A stretch of DNA of 32,443 nucleotides from a virus: positions 1 through 32,443 of the IMG/VR virus record IMGVR_UViG_3300009187_000052. One strand, written 5' to 3'. Below the pieces are notes generated by a model. That model was not told the origin of the DNA. It made no database searches and saw only the letters and a program-made list of their open reading frames with translations. Position numbers and translations under genes: made by a program. Every line of letters starts with the position of its first letter. Within the stretch, counting starts at the first letter, position 1. Of this stretch, positions 15,767 to 23,017 are shown in pieces.

Positions 15767-18076
15767 TTACAACGTTACGAGCGGCTCCCCTTCTGCCTTG
15801 TCCTCTCTCAGGTCAAGCACGGTGCCCTCGGGCTGTTCATTCTTTTCAGCAGGCTCTGCCACATCCTCAATCACGTAGGCAGTTTGCCCACTAGCGTCGG
15901 TGTGCGGCACCACTTTGCGCTTCACCACCGATCCTGTACCGCCCTCGCCCTCCATCGCATCCTCAATCAGGTAGGCCCTCATGCCTCCCTCATCAACGTG
16001 GGGCACTACCCGCCGACGTTTGAGCTTAAGCGGCGCTACCGCTACCGACGGCACATCGCTTGAGTCTACAAGCTTGCGCTGCTTTTTGATCGCAATGTCA
16101 AGTTCGGCCTTCATCTGGTTAATTGAAATGTCTGCCTGCGCCTGTGCCTGCTGCACCCTGATCTCAGCATCGAGGCGAGCCTGCTCGAGGATTATCGCAT
16201 TGCGGGTTTGCTCCATCTCTTGGAGCGCCTTAATTTGCGCCTTTTCCTGCTCAAGCTGCGCCTTGGTCTGAGCGATCTGCATGTCATGCTCGGCCTTCTG
16301 CTGCTCCAGGGTCATCTGGGTCTGCGCCTTAAATTGCTCAAGCTGCATCTTCCCCTGAACCTCAAGCATCTTCGGATCCGGCGGCGGCGGCTGCTCTCCC
16401 TGTGCTGCAAGCATCTGCTTTGTTTGCTCAATAGCTTGCTCAATACTGCCCTCAAACGCTCTGCCAGCCTTGTACGTGCGCGCCACAAAGTTGATTGCCT
16501 CTCCGAGTACGGGCACAAACGCTGGCATCTGCTCAAAGAGCGGCCCAATCTGCTGGAGCGCTCCCACCAGTGACTGCATGAACTCAGAGCGGGCGTCCTG
16601 ATTCAGCGCCTCGTTTACAGCAAGGGTCGAGTCGGTCTCGATATCAATACGGAACCGCCGCATGGGCTCCGAACGTAGAAGTTCGACCGCCGTGAGGTAG
16701 TTTTGCTGCTGCTCCTCGGGGCTCTCCCCAGGGACAAACTCAAACCCTGTCATGCTCATGAGCTGCGCAGGCTCAAACTGCTCCGCAATCACCTCGCCCA
16801 TCAGAGCAATAAGGTCCCGACAGAAGCGCTGCACGTCGTTCTGTGCGCTCGTGAGCCGAATGGAGGCAAACTGCCCCTTAAGCTGCTGCGCTGCTGCTGT
16901 TTCATTCGGATCGCTTGTGCCGCGCATCACGTCAGCCCAGCCGGTCACTTCGTAAATATCGTTCTTCGTCTGCTCTTTCTGTTGGTAGAGCACGTTGAGC
17001 GCATTCACCACGTAATCAACGGGCCAGAACTCGACAGCCGACTGGATGCCGCCTTGCGCCTTAAGCGCTGCAAAGTTCCTGACAGGGATAAGGCGGTCGC
17101 CGCCCTTCACTAACCGAGGGATCTCCTCAAGCTGCGCGTCGTAGACCCCCGCAACGCGTAGGTCCTCGGTAAGCGCGCCAATCTTTGCCGAGATATCATC
17201 AAGAAGGTTATAGAGTCGGCGGCACTGGCGGGCATCCGGTACAGGAATCAAACTATCGTTTGTCAGAGTCCCGTAGAGGGGACGAGGCATGGGGAAGAAA
17301 TTCTCAAGGTTTAACGGGTCCGGCGCCATGTCCAGCACGTCATCCTTAAGCTCAGGCGAAATCCAGATCACCGTGCGGGTCGACTTATCCCAGACCTCCC
17401 ACACTTCTGCCTTCTTGTAGGCTTCCTGCTCACCCTCTCCAAACGTCCGCTCGTCATCGAGCGCCTCTGGCACGTGAGTGTAACTGAGGAGCTTTGCCTT
17501 ATCTTTCCCAAAGCGCTTAACTGCCTCCTCTTTCCCAAGGTAGGAGCGAAAAGATACCTGCGTTACCTCCTCCCACGTGCGGGCAGTCGAGTGTCTAAAA
17601 TCGACCAGCTGCACATACCCAAACCGCACCCGCTCAAAAGTCTTTGCCTCCACCCCATCAATGACCTCAATCTCAGGCTCGTAGTATACTCGAGCAACGC
17701 CACGCCCGTAGAGCAGCCGGTCAAGCACGGCTGAGGTCACGTTGGTGTCAAAATCAAAATCCCCCACCTCAAAGCGCACTGCACGCTCAAGGATCTCGGC
17801 AGCCACGCGAGCAACGGGATCGGCATCCTTGTACCGCCGATCAACTTGCGGCAGCGGTGTGCGTGCGTAGAGGCTTGGGAGCGCCGTCTGGAGTGAGCTC
17901 CAGTAGAGGTTAAACCATGCGGCTGCATCCTCCTCGAGTTCGAGCCCCCTTCCCTTCTCGGCCCTGTAGCGGCGCGTGACGCGCTTGCACTCAGAGTGCC
18001 AGTTCTCAAACTCTTTGTCGTATAGGCGCCCCTGACCTAGCAGCTTTCTCGCTAGGTCCGCTGGCTTTCCTACCAT
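15767..18076 (-). CDS. Portal protein (P22 gp1-like)
   Basis: A protein of about 769 residues that forms the dodecameric DNA entry ring. P22-type portal features are the early DKEFENWHSECKRVTRRYR and AWFNLYWSSLQTALPSLYA, then VLDRLLYGRGVARVYYEP, and the central QKEQTKNDIYEVTGWADV with MRGTSDPNETAAAQQLKG. From about residue 560 a very long Gln/Lys/Glu helix (barrel-like) follows. The C-terminus then carries a 32-residue-spaced repeat: VVPHVDEGGMRAYLIED and VVPHTDASGQTAYVIED. I prefer ATG at 18076. An upstream TTG at 18106 would add ten residues and lengthen the overlap with the terminase gene to 37 bases. Confidence 0.92.
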   Translation of the reverse strand: MVGKPADLARKLLGQGRLYDKEFENWHSECKRVTRRYRAEKGRGLELEEDAAAWFNLYWSSLQTALPSLYARTPLPQVDRRYKDADPVARVAAEILERAVRFEVGDFDFDTNVTSAVLDRLLYGRGVARVYYEPEIEVIDGVEAKTFERVRFGYVQLVDFRHSTARTWEEVTQVSFRSYLGKEEAVKRFGKDKAKLLSYTHVPEALDDERTFGEGEQEAYKKAEVWEVWDKSTRTVIWISPELKDDVLDMAPDPLNLENFFPMPRPLYGTLTNDSLIPVPDARQCRRLYNLLDDISAKIGALTEDLRVAGVYDAQLEEIPRLVKGGDRLIPVRNFAALKAQGGIQSAVEFWPVDYVVNALNVLYQQKEQTKNDIYEVTGWADVMRGTSDPNETAAAQQLKGQFASIRLTSAQNDVQRFCRDLIALMGEVIAEQFEPAQLMSMTGFEFVPGESPEEQQQNYLTAVELLRSEPMRRFRIDIETDSTLAVNEALNQDARSEFMQSLVGALQQIGPLFEQMPAFVPVLGEAINFVARTYKAGRAFEGSIEQAIEQTKQMLAAQGEQPPPPDPKMLEVQGKMQLEQFKAQTQMTLEQQKAEHDMQIAQTKAQLEQEKAQIKALQEMEQTRNAIILEQARLDAEIRVQQAQAQADISINQMKAELDIAIKKQRKLVDSSDVPSVAVAPLKLKRRRVVPHVDEGGMRAYLIEDAMEGEGGTGSVVKRKVVPHTDASGQTAYVIEDVAEPAEKNEQPEGTVLDLREDKAEGEPLVTL

Positions 18077-19488
18077 GCTCTCTGTTTTTTCGGCTGTTGT
18101 GTCCAAAGTTCGTCCAAACTTGCCCGTTCTACACCTCGGATCGGCTCAAGCACCTTCGGTGCGCTCCTCTGGTACGGTCGGCTCATCACCCCATACCGTA
18201 GGGCATCAGCGGCGTGATCCTCTGCCTTCGTATCAAGATCCTCTGCCTTTGCCGGATCGTGTTGAAGCGCTGGCAGGGTCCTAATAAGGTGTTTACAGGT
18301 ATTAAAGATTTGGAGAAGAGGCCCAGAATCATATTCCTCAAGTCGTTGTCGTACCTGTGCCCAGCCACCAAGGCGGTTGTTATCGGCGCGAGTAAAGACC
18401 ACCTTCTGACGCGCAAACTCCTCAGCCAGTGACGGACCTCCCTCAAACTTAAAGATGGAAGGGTCCGCCACGCTGTACTCGATGCGCTCATCAGGCATTT
18501 CAACACTTCGAATGGCATCGGCAATCTGCTGTATCGTGTGACGCGCCCCCTCATTTGGCCCCACAGCGCCATAGAGCTCTCGGTACACGACAAGGGAGTT
18601 CTTTCCCACGTAGGGCACCGTGCCGTCAGACACCGCAAGCCAGAGGCAGCAGTAGGGAGAGGCAAACCCGTGGTCGTAGCAGCGAAACCGCGGCCAATAG
18701 GCAGGGATCTGAAAGGGCTCCACTACGTGCCACGGCTTTCCTTCTCGGGTAGCCGCAAACGTGTCGAAATAGGCCCCCGCAATCGCCGACCAATCGCCCT
18801 CAAGCCACGCCCGTACCAGCTCACGGGAGCCGATGCCCTTTAAGGTGTTGACGTAGTTTGGATCGTTAGCGAGCAGGATCCTGTTATCTGCCACCCGCGA
18901 CGGGATATACATCCTCCACCACTTGCTTTCATCATCAAAGAGGGGCTCGTAGCCAGCAGGTGCCGAATCAATAAACAAGCTTTTTACCCACTGGTGCCCC
19001 GCACCCCCAGGGTTTCCCGACGAGCGCACACGTTTGGTAGGGATCTCAGCCTCAGCCCAGCGGCGGCAGGCTTTAAGCATATTGTAGACAGCTGGCGTGC
19101 CCCAGTTGGTGAGCTCATCAAACCCAATCCACGGGTACTGATGCCCCTGATACCGGTTTGCGTCGAGGTCTCGCTCGAGGTGCCGAAAACGCAAGATTGC
19201 ACCGTTTGGGAATTGCCATTGGTGCTTTGCCTCTTTCCACTCTGCCCCAGTCTGCGACCACAAAGCGTGCGAGCGCTGTACTAGCCCCGAGAGCTCTGGG
19301 TAGCTCTTACGAAAGAGAACCCCCTGCCAGTGACGCCCGTAGCGGTTAATGTCCTGCGCGTAGTCGTTTAGGAGGTAGTCGGATTTTCCACCGCCTCGAG
19401 CGCCGCCAAAAAACAACTCATCGCACCACGTCGCTGCTATCGCCTCCGCTTGCGGTCCCTCCTGAGGTGCCCACGTGCTCTGATTCAT
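18070..19488 (-). CDS. terL: Terminase large subunit
   Basis: The 472-residue packaging motor. The ATPase half has Walker A GGARGGGKS (28-36), Walker B WIGFDE (120-125, with catalytic Glu125) and the coupling motif SSGNPGG (156-162). The RNase H-like nuclease half has acidic residues Asp272 in YDHGFASPY, Asp342 in VADPSI, and the EDHAADALRYG cluster (423-433). All key residues are present and the length is normal for the family. ATP hydrolysis drives DNA through the portal, and the nuclease cuts concatemers. It overlaps the zinc-ribbon gene upstream by four bases (ATGA) and the portal gene downstream. Confidence 0.95.
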   Translation of the reverse strand: MNQSTWAPQEGPQAEAIAATWCDELFFGGARGGGKSDYLLNDYAQDINRYGRHWQGVLFRKSYPELSGLVQRSHALWSQTGAEWKEAKHQWQFPNGAILRFRHLERDLDANRYQGHQYPWIGFDELTNWGTPAVYNMLKACRRWAEAEIPTKRVRSSGNPGGAGHQWVKSLFIDSAPAGYEPLFDDESKWWRMYIPSRVADNRILLANDPNYVNTLKGIGSRELVRAWLEGDWSAIAGAYFDTFAATREGKPWHVVEPFQIPAYWPRFRCYDHGFASPYCCLWLAVSDGTVPYVGKNSLVVYRELYGAVGPNEGARHTIQQIADAIRSVEMPDERIEYSVADPSIFKFEGGPSLAEEFARQKVVFTRADNNRLGGWAQVRQRLEEYDSGPLLQIFNTCKHLIRTLPALQHDPAKAEDLDTKAEDHAADALRYGVMSRPYQRSAPKVLEPIRGVERASLDELWTQQPKKQRAW

Positions 19489-19799
19489 ACCTTACAGGCA
19501 AACACGCGCGGCTTAGAGCCGACAGCGCACCACGGGCACCCGACCAGCTCCTCTCCCACCTCGTGATCAAGCGGGACCGGTCCACACGTGCGGCACACGC
19601 CACGAAACGTCCACGAGGACGGGACAAACCCATGTGCCACCATACGATTCTCAGCCACAAGCCGCACCAAAGCGCTGCGAGTAGCACTGTCCCCTTCCGT
19701 CCACAGGGGATCCTTTGATTCAGTTAAGTAGGTATGCGCCTCCCGTAGGGATTCTTGCCACTTGGTAGCGAGCTCTGTCGGGTCAAACTGATCATCCAT
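19485..19799 (-). CDS. Zinc-ribbon protein between the terminase subunits, 104 aa
   Basis: Function unknown. The N-terminal half is helical. The C-terminal half has two Cys pairs (CRTC at 69-72 and CPWC at 88-91), spaced as in a zinc ribbon. It overlaps the small terminase gene by eight bases and the large terminase gene by four, so it is likely made together with both. A DNA-binding or packaging-accessory role is a reasonable inference from position and zinc-binding fold. Nothing in the sequence shows catalysis. Confidence 0.75.
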   Translation of the reverse strand: MDDQFDPTELATKWQESLREAHTYLTESKDPLWTEGDSATRSALVRLVAENRMVAHGFVPSSWTFRGVCRTCGPVPLDHEVGEELVGCPWCAVGSKPRVFACKV

Positions 19800-20274
19800 C
19801 TTTGCGCCGTTTCAGCCACTCCCCCATCGATTCTTGCTTCGGACCGTCAACAAACTGCACCTGCATCGGCTGCTGATTGACTTGCTCGACTTCCTGTTTA
19901 TCACGCCACTGTTTTGGTCGCCTGTTCTTGAGCCAGAAGATACACGACACGGGATCGGGCGGCATTTCTTCCACGCACGGCACCACTTCGCCGTCACGCG
20001 TTAAACGCTCAATGGTGCGAGTGTAGCCTGTTGCGCGCTTGTAGAGACTCAGCTCGACCTTATCGTCTGCCTCAGCCTTAGAATCTTTTAAGGTCTGGAA
20101 AAACTCTGGCTTAGAGCGCTTCCACTTATCGACCGTGGAAATATCGACCTTAAAAAACTGCGCTAGCTGATCATCCGTTGCCGCAAATATCCGACAAAGG
20201 AGCTCCGCCTGCTCTATGGTCTCACCGTCTTTAAACTTAGAAGGGCGACCACCGACCCCTTTCCGATTTGTCAC
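19792..20274 (-). CDS. terS: Terminase small subunit
   Basis: A 160-residue protein with an N-terminal helix-turn-helix (about 25-60; FAATDDQLAQFFKVDISTVD, then KWKRSKPEF). It is followed by AEADDKVELSLYKRATGY and the strongly conserved ending PPDPVSCIFWLKNRRPKQWR. These are typical of one family of phage small terminases that recognise viral DNA and bring it to the large subunit. The basic C-terminus (GEWLKRRKDG) is usual. The start is GTG at 20274, with AGAGGG about ten bases upstream. Confidence 0.9.
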   Translation of the reverse strand: MTNRKGVGGRPSKFKDGETIEQAELLCRIFAATDDQLAQFFKVDISTVDKWKRSKPEFFQTLKDSKAEADDKVELSLYKRATGYTRTIERLTRDGEVVPCVEEMPPDPVSCIFWLKNRRPKQWRDKQEVEQVNQQPMQVQFVDGPKQESMGEWLKRRKDG

Positions 20275-20286
20275 GTTCTTTTCCCT

Positions 20287-20517
20287 CTACGGGAGCAGGC
20301 TGATCTTCTTGCTAGCCCTAAACCGCCCCAAAATTGAAAGCACAGCGCCAAGGATCCCCACTGTAGCCGTGAGAGCCGCGCCAGCCTTTGGTGGCAACGC
20401 CTCAGCAGGTACCTGACTAAGCGCACTGTGCAGAATCTCGAGCCCACTTCCAAGCGAGAGAAGAGACCCGACCACGGTCAGGCTTTTAAACGCACTTTTG
20501 CTGTCTGATATCGACAT
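20287..20517 (-). CDS. Small membrane protein, possible holin
   Basis: A 76-residue protein with two hydrophobic segments (about 12-30, LTVVGSLLSLGSGLEIL, and about 46-64, ALTATVGILGAVLSILG). It ends in the basic GRFRASKKI motif often seen in small phage membrane proteins annotated as holins. It is the first gene of the leftward late operon, directly before the small terminase. A holin role is inferred from size and topology only. If correct, the lysis genes are split, since the exported Cys-rich protein lies at the far end of the late unit. Confidence 0.65.
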   Translation of the reverse strand: MSISDSKSAFKSLTVVGSLLSLGSGLEILHSALSQVPAEALPPKAGAALTATVGILGAVLSILGRFRASKKISLLP

Positions 20518-20540
20518 ACCTACCCCATCAGGTGATCCAC

Positions 20541-20546
20541 ATTATA
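20541..20546 (-). promoter_or_regulatory. Candidate late promoter -10 (TATAAT)
   Basis: A perfect TATAAT on the minus strand lies 24 bases upstream of the first late gene, in the 125-base divergent gap shared with the integrase gene. No good -35 is found at 16-18 bases (GTATAG at 17), so it may need an activator or serve only weakly. Confidence 0.45.
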
Positions 20547-20642
20547 GCTTTATTGAACCACTCCTATACGCTTGGCCAATCGCTTGGAGAGAAAAAAGTT
20601 GAAGCACCCGCTACGTGCCGAGCGATATGAGACTATTGACTT

Positions 20643-21635
20643 ATGCAGTTGCAAAAAACCCCAACTGTCTCAAACCTCTGGCTCGCCGTTTCCGCGTGGC
20701 TTGCCCAGCTTGCGCCCACCACGCAAACCACCTACGTTTCAGTGATAAAAGAGTTCTGTAGCTTCCTTGGGGCTCAGGCGGGGACAGGGGTTGCAGCTAC
20801 CCTCCTCCAAGAGGTGCGCGCCCCGCAGGCGCTCGCTTTCGTACAGGCGGCAAAAAACCAACTGGGACACCGGCCCCGATACCAAAAGAAAGGCACCAGC
20901 AAGGCTGCTCCCGCTACCATTTACAAAAAGATCATGGTGCTGCGGCGGCTTTACGGAGTTTTAGTTGCCCACCAGCTCGTGCCGACCAATCCATTCCTTC
21001 GCGAGCTCCTGCCCCTGCCAAACCCCCAGGGCGGGCGAAAGCGCGACACGGAGATGCTCCCCTTCGATAGTGTGCGACCCCTGATGAAAAGCATTGAAGA
21101 GGGACCCCGCAAAACGCGCGACAGCGCCATCCTTGCCTGCTTATTTGGAGGGGGCCTCCGACGCGGCGAGATCGTAAAGTTGCTCGTTGCTGATGTGGCA
21201 CGCACCTCGCAGGGAACCACTTACCTCGCACTGAGCAAAACAAAGGACGGGCAAGATCACCGGCAAGCACTTCCCGCATGGGCTGCCGAGCGCGTGTGGG
21301 CGCTAGTCGCAGAGCGGCGAACTATGGGGGCACTCCCCGAGGATCCCCTCTTTGTCACCTACACCGGACAAGGAGGGCAAACCCCAACCACGCGCGCCAT
21401 GCCTGCGTGCGCCGTCTACCACCTCTTTCGACGCTCGTGTGAGAAGATTGGCCTTGCCCCTCACTATAGCCCCCACTCAGCGCGGGCGACCGCTATCACA
21501 AAGCTCCTCGCTGACGGTGTGCCCCATAGGCAGGTGCAGGAATTTAGCCGCCACAAAAGCATCACTATGGTCGAGGTGTATGATAAGCGTCGGTTTGAAG
21601 TCGACCACTCACCTGCAAAATCGCTGTCATTTTAG
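20643..21635 (+). CDS. int: Tyrosine recombinase (integrase)
   Basis: A 330-residue protein with a SAM-like core-binding domain (about 10-120) and a C-terminal catalytic domain. Visible catalytic residues are Arg173 (GLRRGE), a lysine in LSKTKDG (about 199-201), His278 and Arg281 (HSAR), His304 (SRHKS) and the nucleophile Tyr313 (VYDKR). The enzyme should be active and would integrate or excise the phage genome, so the phage is probably temperate. The gene is divergent from the late operon. No clear ribosome site precedes the ATG, which suggests low or leaderless translation. A hairpin terminator lies 83 bases after the stop. No att core could be identified. Confidence 0.92.
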   Translation: MQLQKTPTVSNLWLAVSAWLAQLAPTTQTTYVSVIKEFCSFLGAQAGTGVAATLLQEVRAPQALAFVQAAKNQLGHRPRYQKKGTSKAAPATIYKKIMVLRRLYGVLVAHQLVPTNPFLRELLPLPNPQGGRKRDTEMLPFDSVRPLMKSIEEGPRKTRDSAILACLFGGGLRRGEIVKLLVADVARTSQGTTYLALSKTKDGQDHRQALPAWAAERVWALVAERRTMGALPEDPLFVTYTGQGGQTPTTRAMPACAVYHLFRRSCEKIGLAPHYSPHSARATAITKLLADGVPHRQVQEFSRHKSITMVEVYDKRRFEVDHSPAKSLSF

Positions 21636-21638
21636 GTA

Positions 21639-21657
21639 TATACAACTCTTGTATAAC
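21639..21657. promoter_or_regulatory. Operator candidate 1 (palindrome)
   Basis: The core TATACAACTCTTGTATA is a perfect 7-base inverted repeat around CTC, immediately after the integrase stop codon. A near copy (16 of 19 positions over the extended unit) lies 61 bases downstream, center to center. That is close to six helical turns, so one dimeric repressor could occupy both on the same face. Confidence 0.5.
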
Positions 21658-21678
21658 AGAAGATACCCCCCTGCCACG

Positions 21679-21707
21679 TTGCCTTAGGAAAAAAGAGGTT
21701 ATATAAC
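21679..21707 (+). promoter_or_regulatory. Candidate rightward promoter
   Basis: A -35-like TTGCCT (21679-21684) is separated by 17 bases from a -10-like TATAAC (21702-21707). The -10 lies inside operator candidate 2, and transcription would begin just before a hairpin terminator. It would drive the 87-residue gene and the ribbon-helix-helix gene, subject to repression and to attenuation. Confidence 0.5.
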
Positions 21708-21718
21708 TATTGCATAAC
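21700..21718. promoter_or_regulatory. Operator candidate 2 (imperfect palindrome)
   Basis: TATATAACTATTGCATA matches candidate 1 at most positions but keeps only five of seven dyad pairs, so it would be the weaker site. It covers the -10 of the rightward promoter, and a bound repressor would block polymerase. Confidence 0.5.
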
Positions 21719-21745
21719 GGGGCCATTAGTGCCCCGCTTTTTGTT
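21718..21745 (+). terminator. Intrinsic terminator after the integrase
   Basis: CGGGGC (21718-21723) pairs with GCCCCG (21731-21736) across a 7-base loop and is followed by CTTTTTGTT. It ends integrase transcription. Because it lies immediately after the predicted start point of the rightward promoter, it could also attenuate that transcript. Confidence 0.8.
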
Positions 21746-21762
21746 GTAAAAGGCAGTGTTGT

Positions 21763-22026
21763 ATGAACCAGTATTTTAAAACGATGGATCTTTTCTTCCG
21801 AGGCAGAGCAAGCAACGGCGTGCACTATCGCGCCACGGGACGCGGAGGCGTTGTCGACATTTGGAGCACCGAGTCGGGGTGTGTGTGGCGCGTCAAGCGA
21901 ACGCTCCTGCGTGTTGATTTTGATACATGGGCGACAAGAGAGCGCCTGCTTCGTTGCGGTCCTCGAGTCGGGGACAAATTAAAAACTCTTGCGGATCGGG
22001 TTACTGCACAGGTAAACAACTATTAA
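21763..22026 (+). CDS. Small protein of unknown function, 87 aa
   Basis: No family recognised. The protein is basic and mixed alpha/beta, with a beta-like first half (VHYRATGRGGVVDIWSTES) and a helical C-terminus (GDKLKTLADRVTAQVNN). It has no membrane segment and no Cys/His cluster. It is the first gene after the candidate repressible promoter and precedes the ribbon-helix-helix gene by 42 bases, so it may belong to the lysogeny control region. AAAAGG lies about nine bases before the ATG. A later in-frame ATG at 21784 is possible. Confidence 0.55.
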   Translation: MNQYFKTMDLFFRGRASNGVHYRATGRGGVVDIWSTESGCVWRVKRTLLRVDFDTWATRERLLRCGPRVGDKLKTLADRVTAQVNNY

Positions 22027-22046
22027 AGCAGCGGGGCTCACACCAT

Positions 22047-22060
22047 CCCGCATCTGCGGG
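22047..22060 (+). promoter_or_regulatory. Hairpin overlapping the ribosome site of the RHH gene
   Basis: CCCGC (22047-22051) pairs with GCGGG (22056-22060) across ATCT. The right arm contains the first bases of the GGGAGG ribosome site (22058-22063) for the TTG start at 22069. When folded, the hairpin would hide the site and lower synthesis of the regulator. Confidence 0.5.
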
Positions 22061-22068
22061 AGGTTTCT

Positions 22069-22230
22069 TTGCCACGCCCCAAAACAAAAGCAAGCGAAAA
22101 GCGAAAGCGCATCATGTTAGCCATGCGCCCCGATATTCACGAACGGCTGCGGCGGATGGCTGCACATGAAAACCTAAGCATGAGCCGCTACATTGAGAAG
22201 CTTGTGCTCGAGAAGGCGGGAAACAAGTGA
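22069..22230 (+). CDS. Ribbon-helix-helix (Arc/CopG-type) regulator, 53 aa
   Basis: A short gene that is easy to miss. It starts with TTG at 22069, five bases after GGGAGG, and encodes a basic N-terminal arm (PRPKTKASEKRKR). A ribbon-helix-helix fold follows: strand at about 14-19 (RIMLAM), helix A from RPDIHERLRRMAAHE (20-34) and helix B from SMSRYIEKLVLEKA (37-50). Arc, Mnt and CopG repressors of this type bind palindromic operators as dimers or tetramers. The last four bases overlap the GTG of the HNH gene (GTGA), so the two are co-translated. The paired palindromes 350-430 bases upstream are possible targets. No membrane or metal motif is present. Confidence 0.75.
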   Translation: MPRPKTKASEKRKRIMLAMRPDIHERLRRMAAHENLSMSRYIEKLVLEKAGNK

Positions 22231-22643
22231 AGCCTTGTTTTGAGTGTGGCAAGCCAGCAAAAAACCGCCACCACGTTGTGCCCCGTATTTTAGGCGGCAA
22301 AAAGACCGTCCCTTTGTGCGATACCTGTCACTCCCTTGCCCACGGGCGAACTGGGAGCTGGAACACAAGCGAACTGACCAAGGCGGCTCTCGAACAGAAG
22401 CGGGAAGAGGGTCGTTTTACCGGCGGGCGGGTCCCCTTCGGTTACATGTGCCAAGATGGGCAGCTCTACCCGTGCGAGCCCGATATTGGGGTGCGCCAGC
22501 TCATCATGCTGTGGCGCTCGACGGGGAGTGCCTTTCAGAAGATAGCCAAAGCCCTTGACGTCATCGGGGTCCCTACCAAAACCCAGCAATCACGCTGGAA
22601 AGAGGCGACAATACGAAAAATCTGCGCTCGGGGGCTTTTTTAA
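22227..22643 (+). CDS. HNH-type zinc domain fused to a serine-recombinase DNA-binding domain, 138 aa
   Basis: Residues 1-40 form a compact HNH nuclease-like module: CFEC (4-7), HHVVPR (15-20), CDTC (31-34) and a final His39. Residues 60-138 resemble the 'Recombinase' (PF07508-type) domain that follows the catalytic domain in large serine recombinases (GRFTGGRVPFGYM, then FQKIAKALDVIGVPT, then WKEATIRKICAR). The serine resolvase catalytic domain itself is absent. The protein may therefore be a small site-directed nuclease or a DNA-binding partner. It starts with GTG at 22227, overlapping the RHH regulator. The domain resemblance is visible in the sequence; activity is unproven. Confidence 0.75.
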   Translation: MKPCFECGKPAKNRHHVVPRILGGKKTVPLCDTCHSLAHGRTGSWNTSELTKAALEQKREEGRFTGGRVPFGYMCQDGQLYPCEPDIGVRQLIMLWRSTGSAFQKIAKALDVIGVPTKTQQSRWKEATIRKICARGLF

Positions 22644-22660
22644 GGTATAACCCTTCCCGC

Positions 22661-23017
22661 ATGACCCGACGCGGTACGGAACTCTTAGACCTGCCCACCC
22701 TTGCTACCTCAAAAGAGGGTCGCACAGCAGTGTGGCTCAAGGTATCAAACGACACGGAGCGCGTCTGGCTCACCGCTCGCCACGAGGTCATCGTGGAGGT
22801 GAAAGTGGGGAATCATTGGTCTGTTGCCGACCGGTACCACCTCTCAGACGCACACGCGGCGGCTGCCCTCGTGTTCCACAAACATTTCAAATTTCAAGGC
22901 TGCCGATCCTGCCAAGAAGGGGGCCTTGCCATTCAACGCGACTGGCGATTTTGTCCGCATTGCTCCGCACCCATTCAGCGTCGAGGTCGAGCACGTCACA
23001 GACCCACAAGTAGCTAA
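22661..23017 (+). CDS. Zinc-ribbon protein of unknown function, 118 aa
   Basis: Function unknown. Residues 20-78 are a mixed beta/alpha part (VWLTARHEVIVEVKVG). Residues 81-101 hold two Cys pairs, CRSC (81-84) and CPHC (98-101), in a zinc-ribbon arrangement. The tail is basic. It follows the HNH gene by 17 bases but has no clear ribosome site, so the start is uncertain. Its last 131 bases lie opposite the end of the leftward 126-residue gene. The paired Cys motifs argue that the frame is real despite this unusual convergent overlap. Confidence 0.5.
   Translation: MTRRGTELLDLPTLATSKEGRTAVWLKVSNDTERVWLTARHEVIVEVKVGNHWSVADRYHLSDAHAAAALVFHKHFKFQGCRSCQEGGLAIQRDWRFCPHCSAPIQRRGRARHRPTSS

Noticed and set aside
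20572-20579. TTGGCCAA palindrome in the integrase/late divergent gap
   Set aside because: Only eight bases, not extended or repeated; too short to call an operator.
21927-22169. 80-codon rightward frame overlapping the 87-residue and RHH genes
   Set aside because: It is out of frame with the RHH gene, which has a strong ribosome site and recognisable fold, and it shows no domain.
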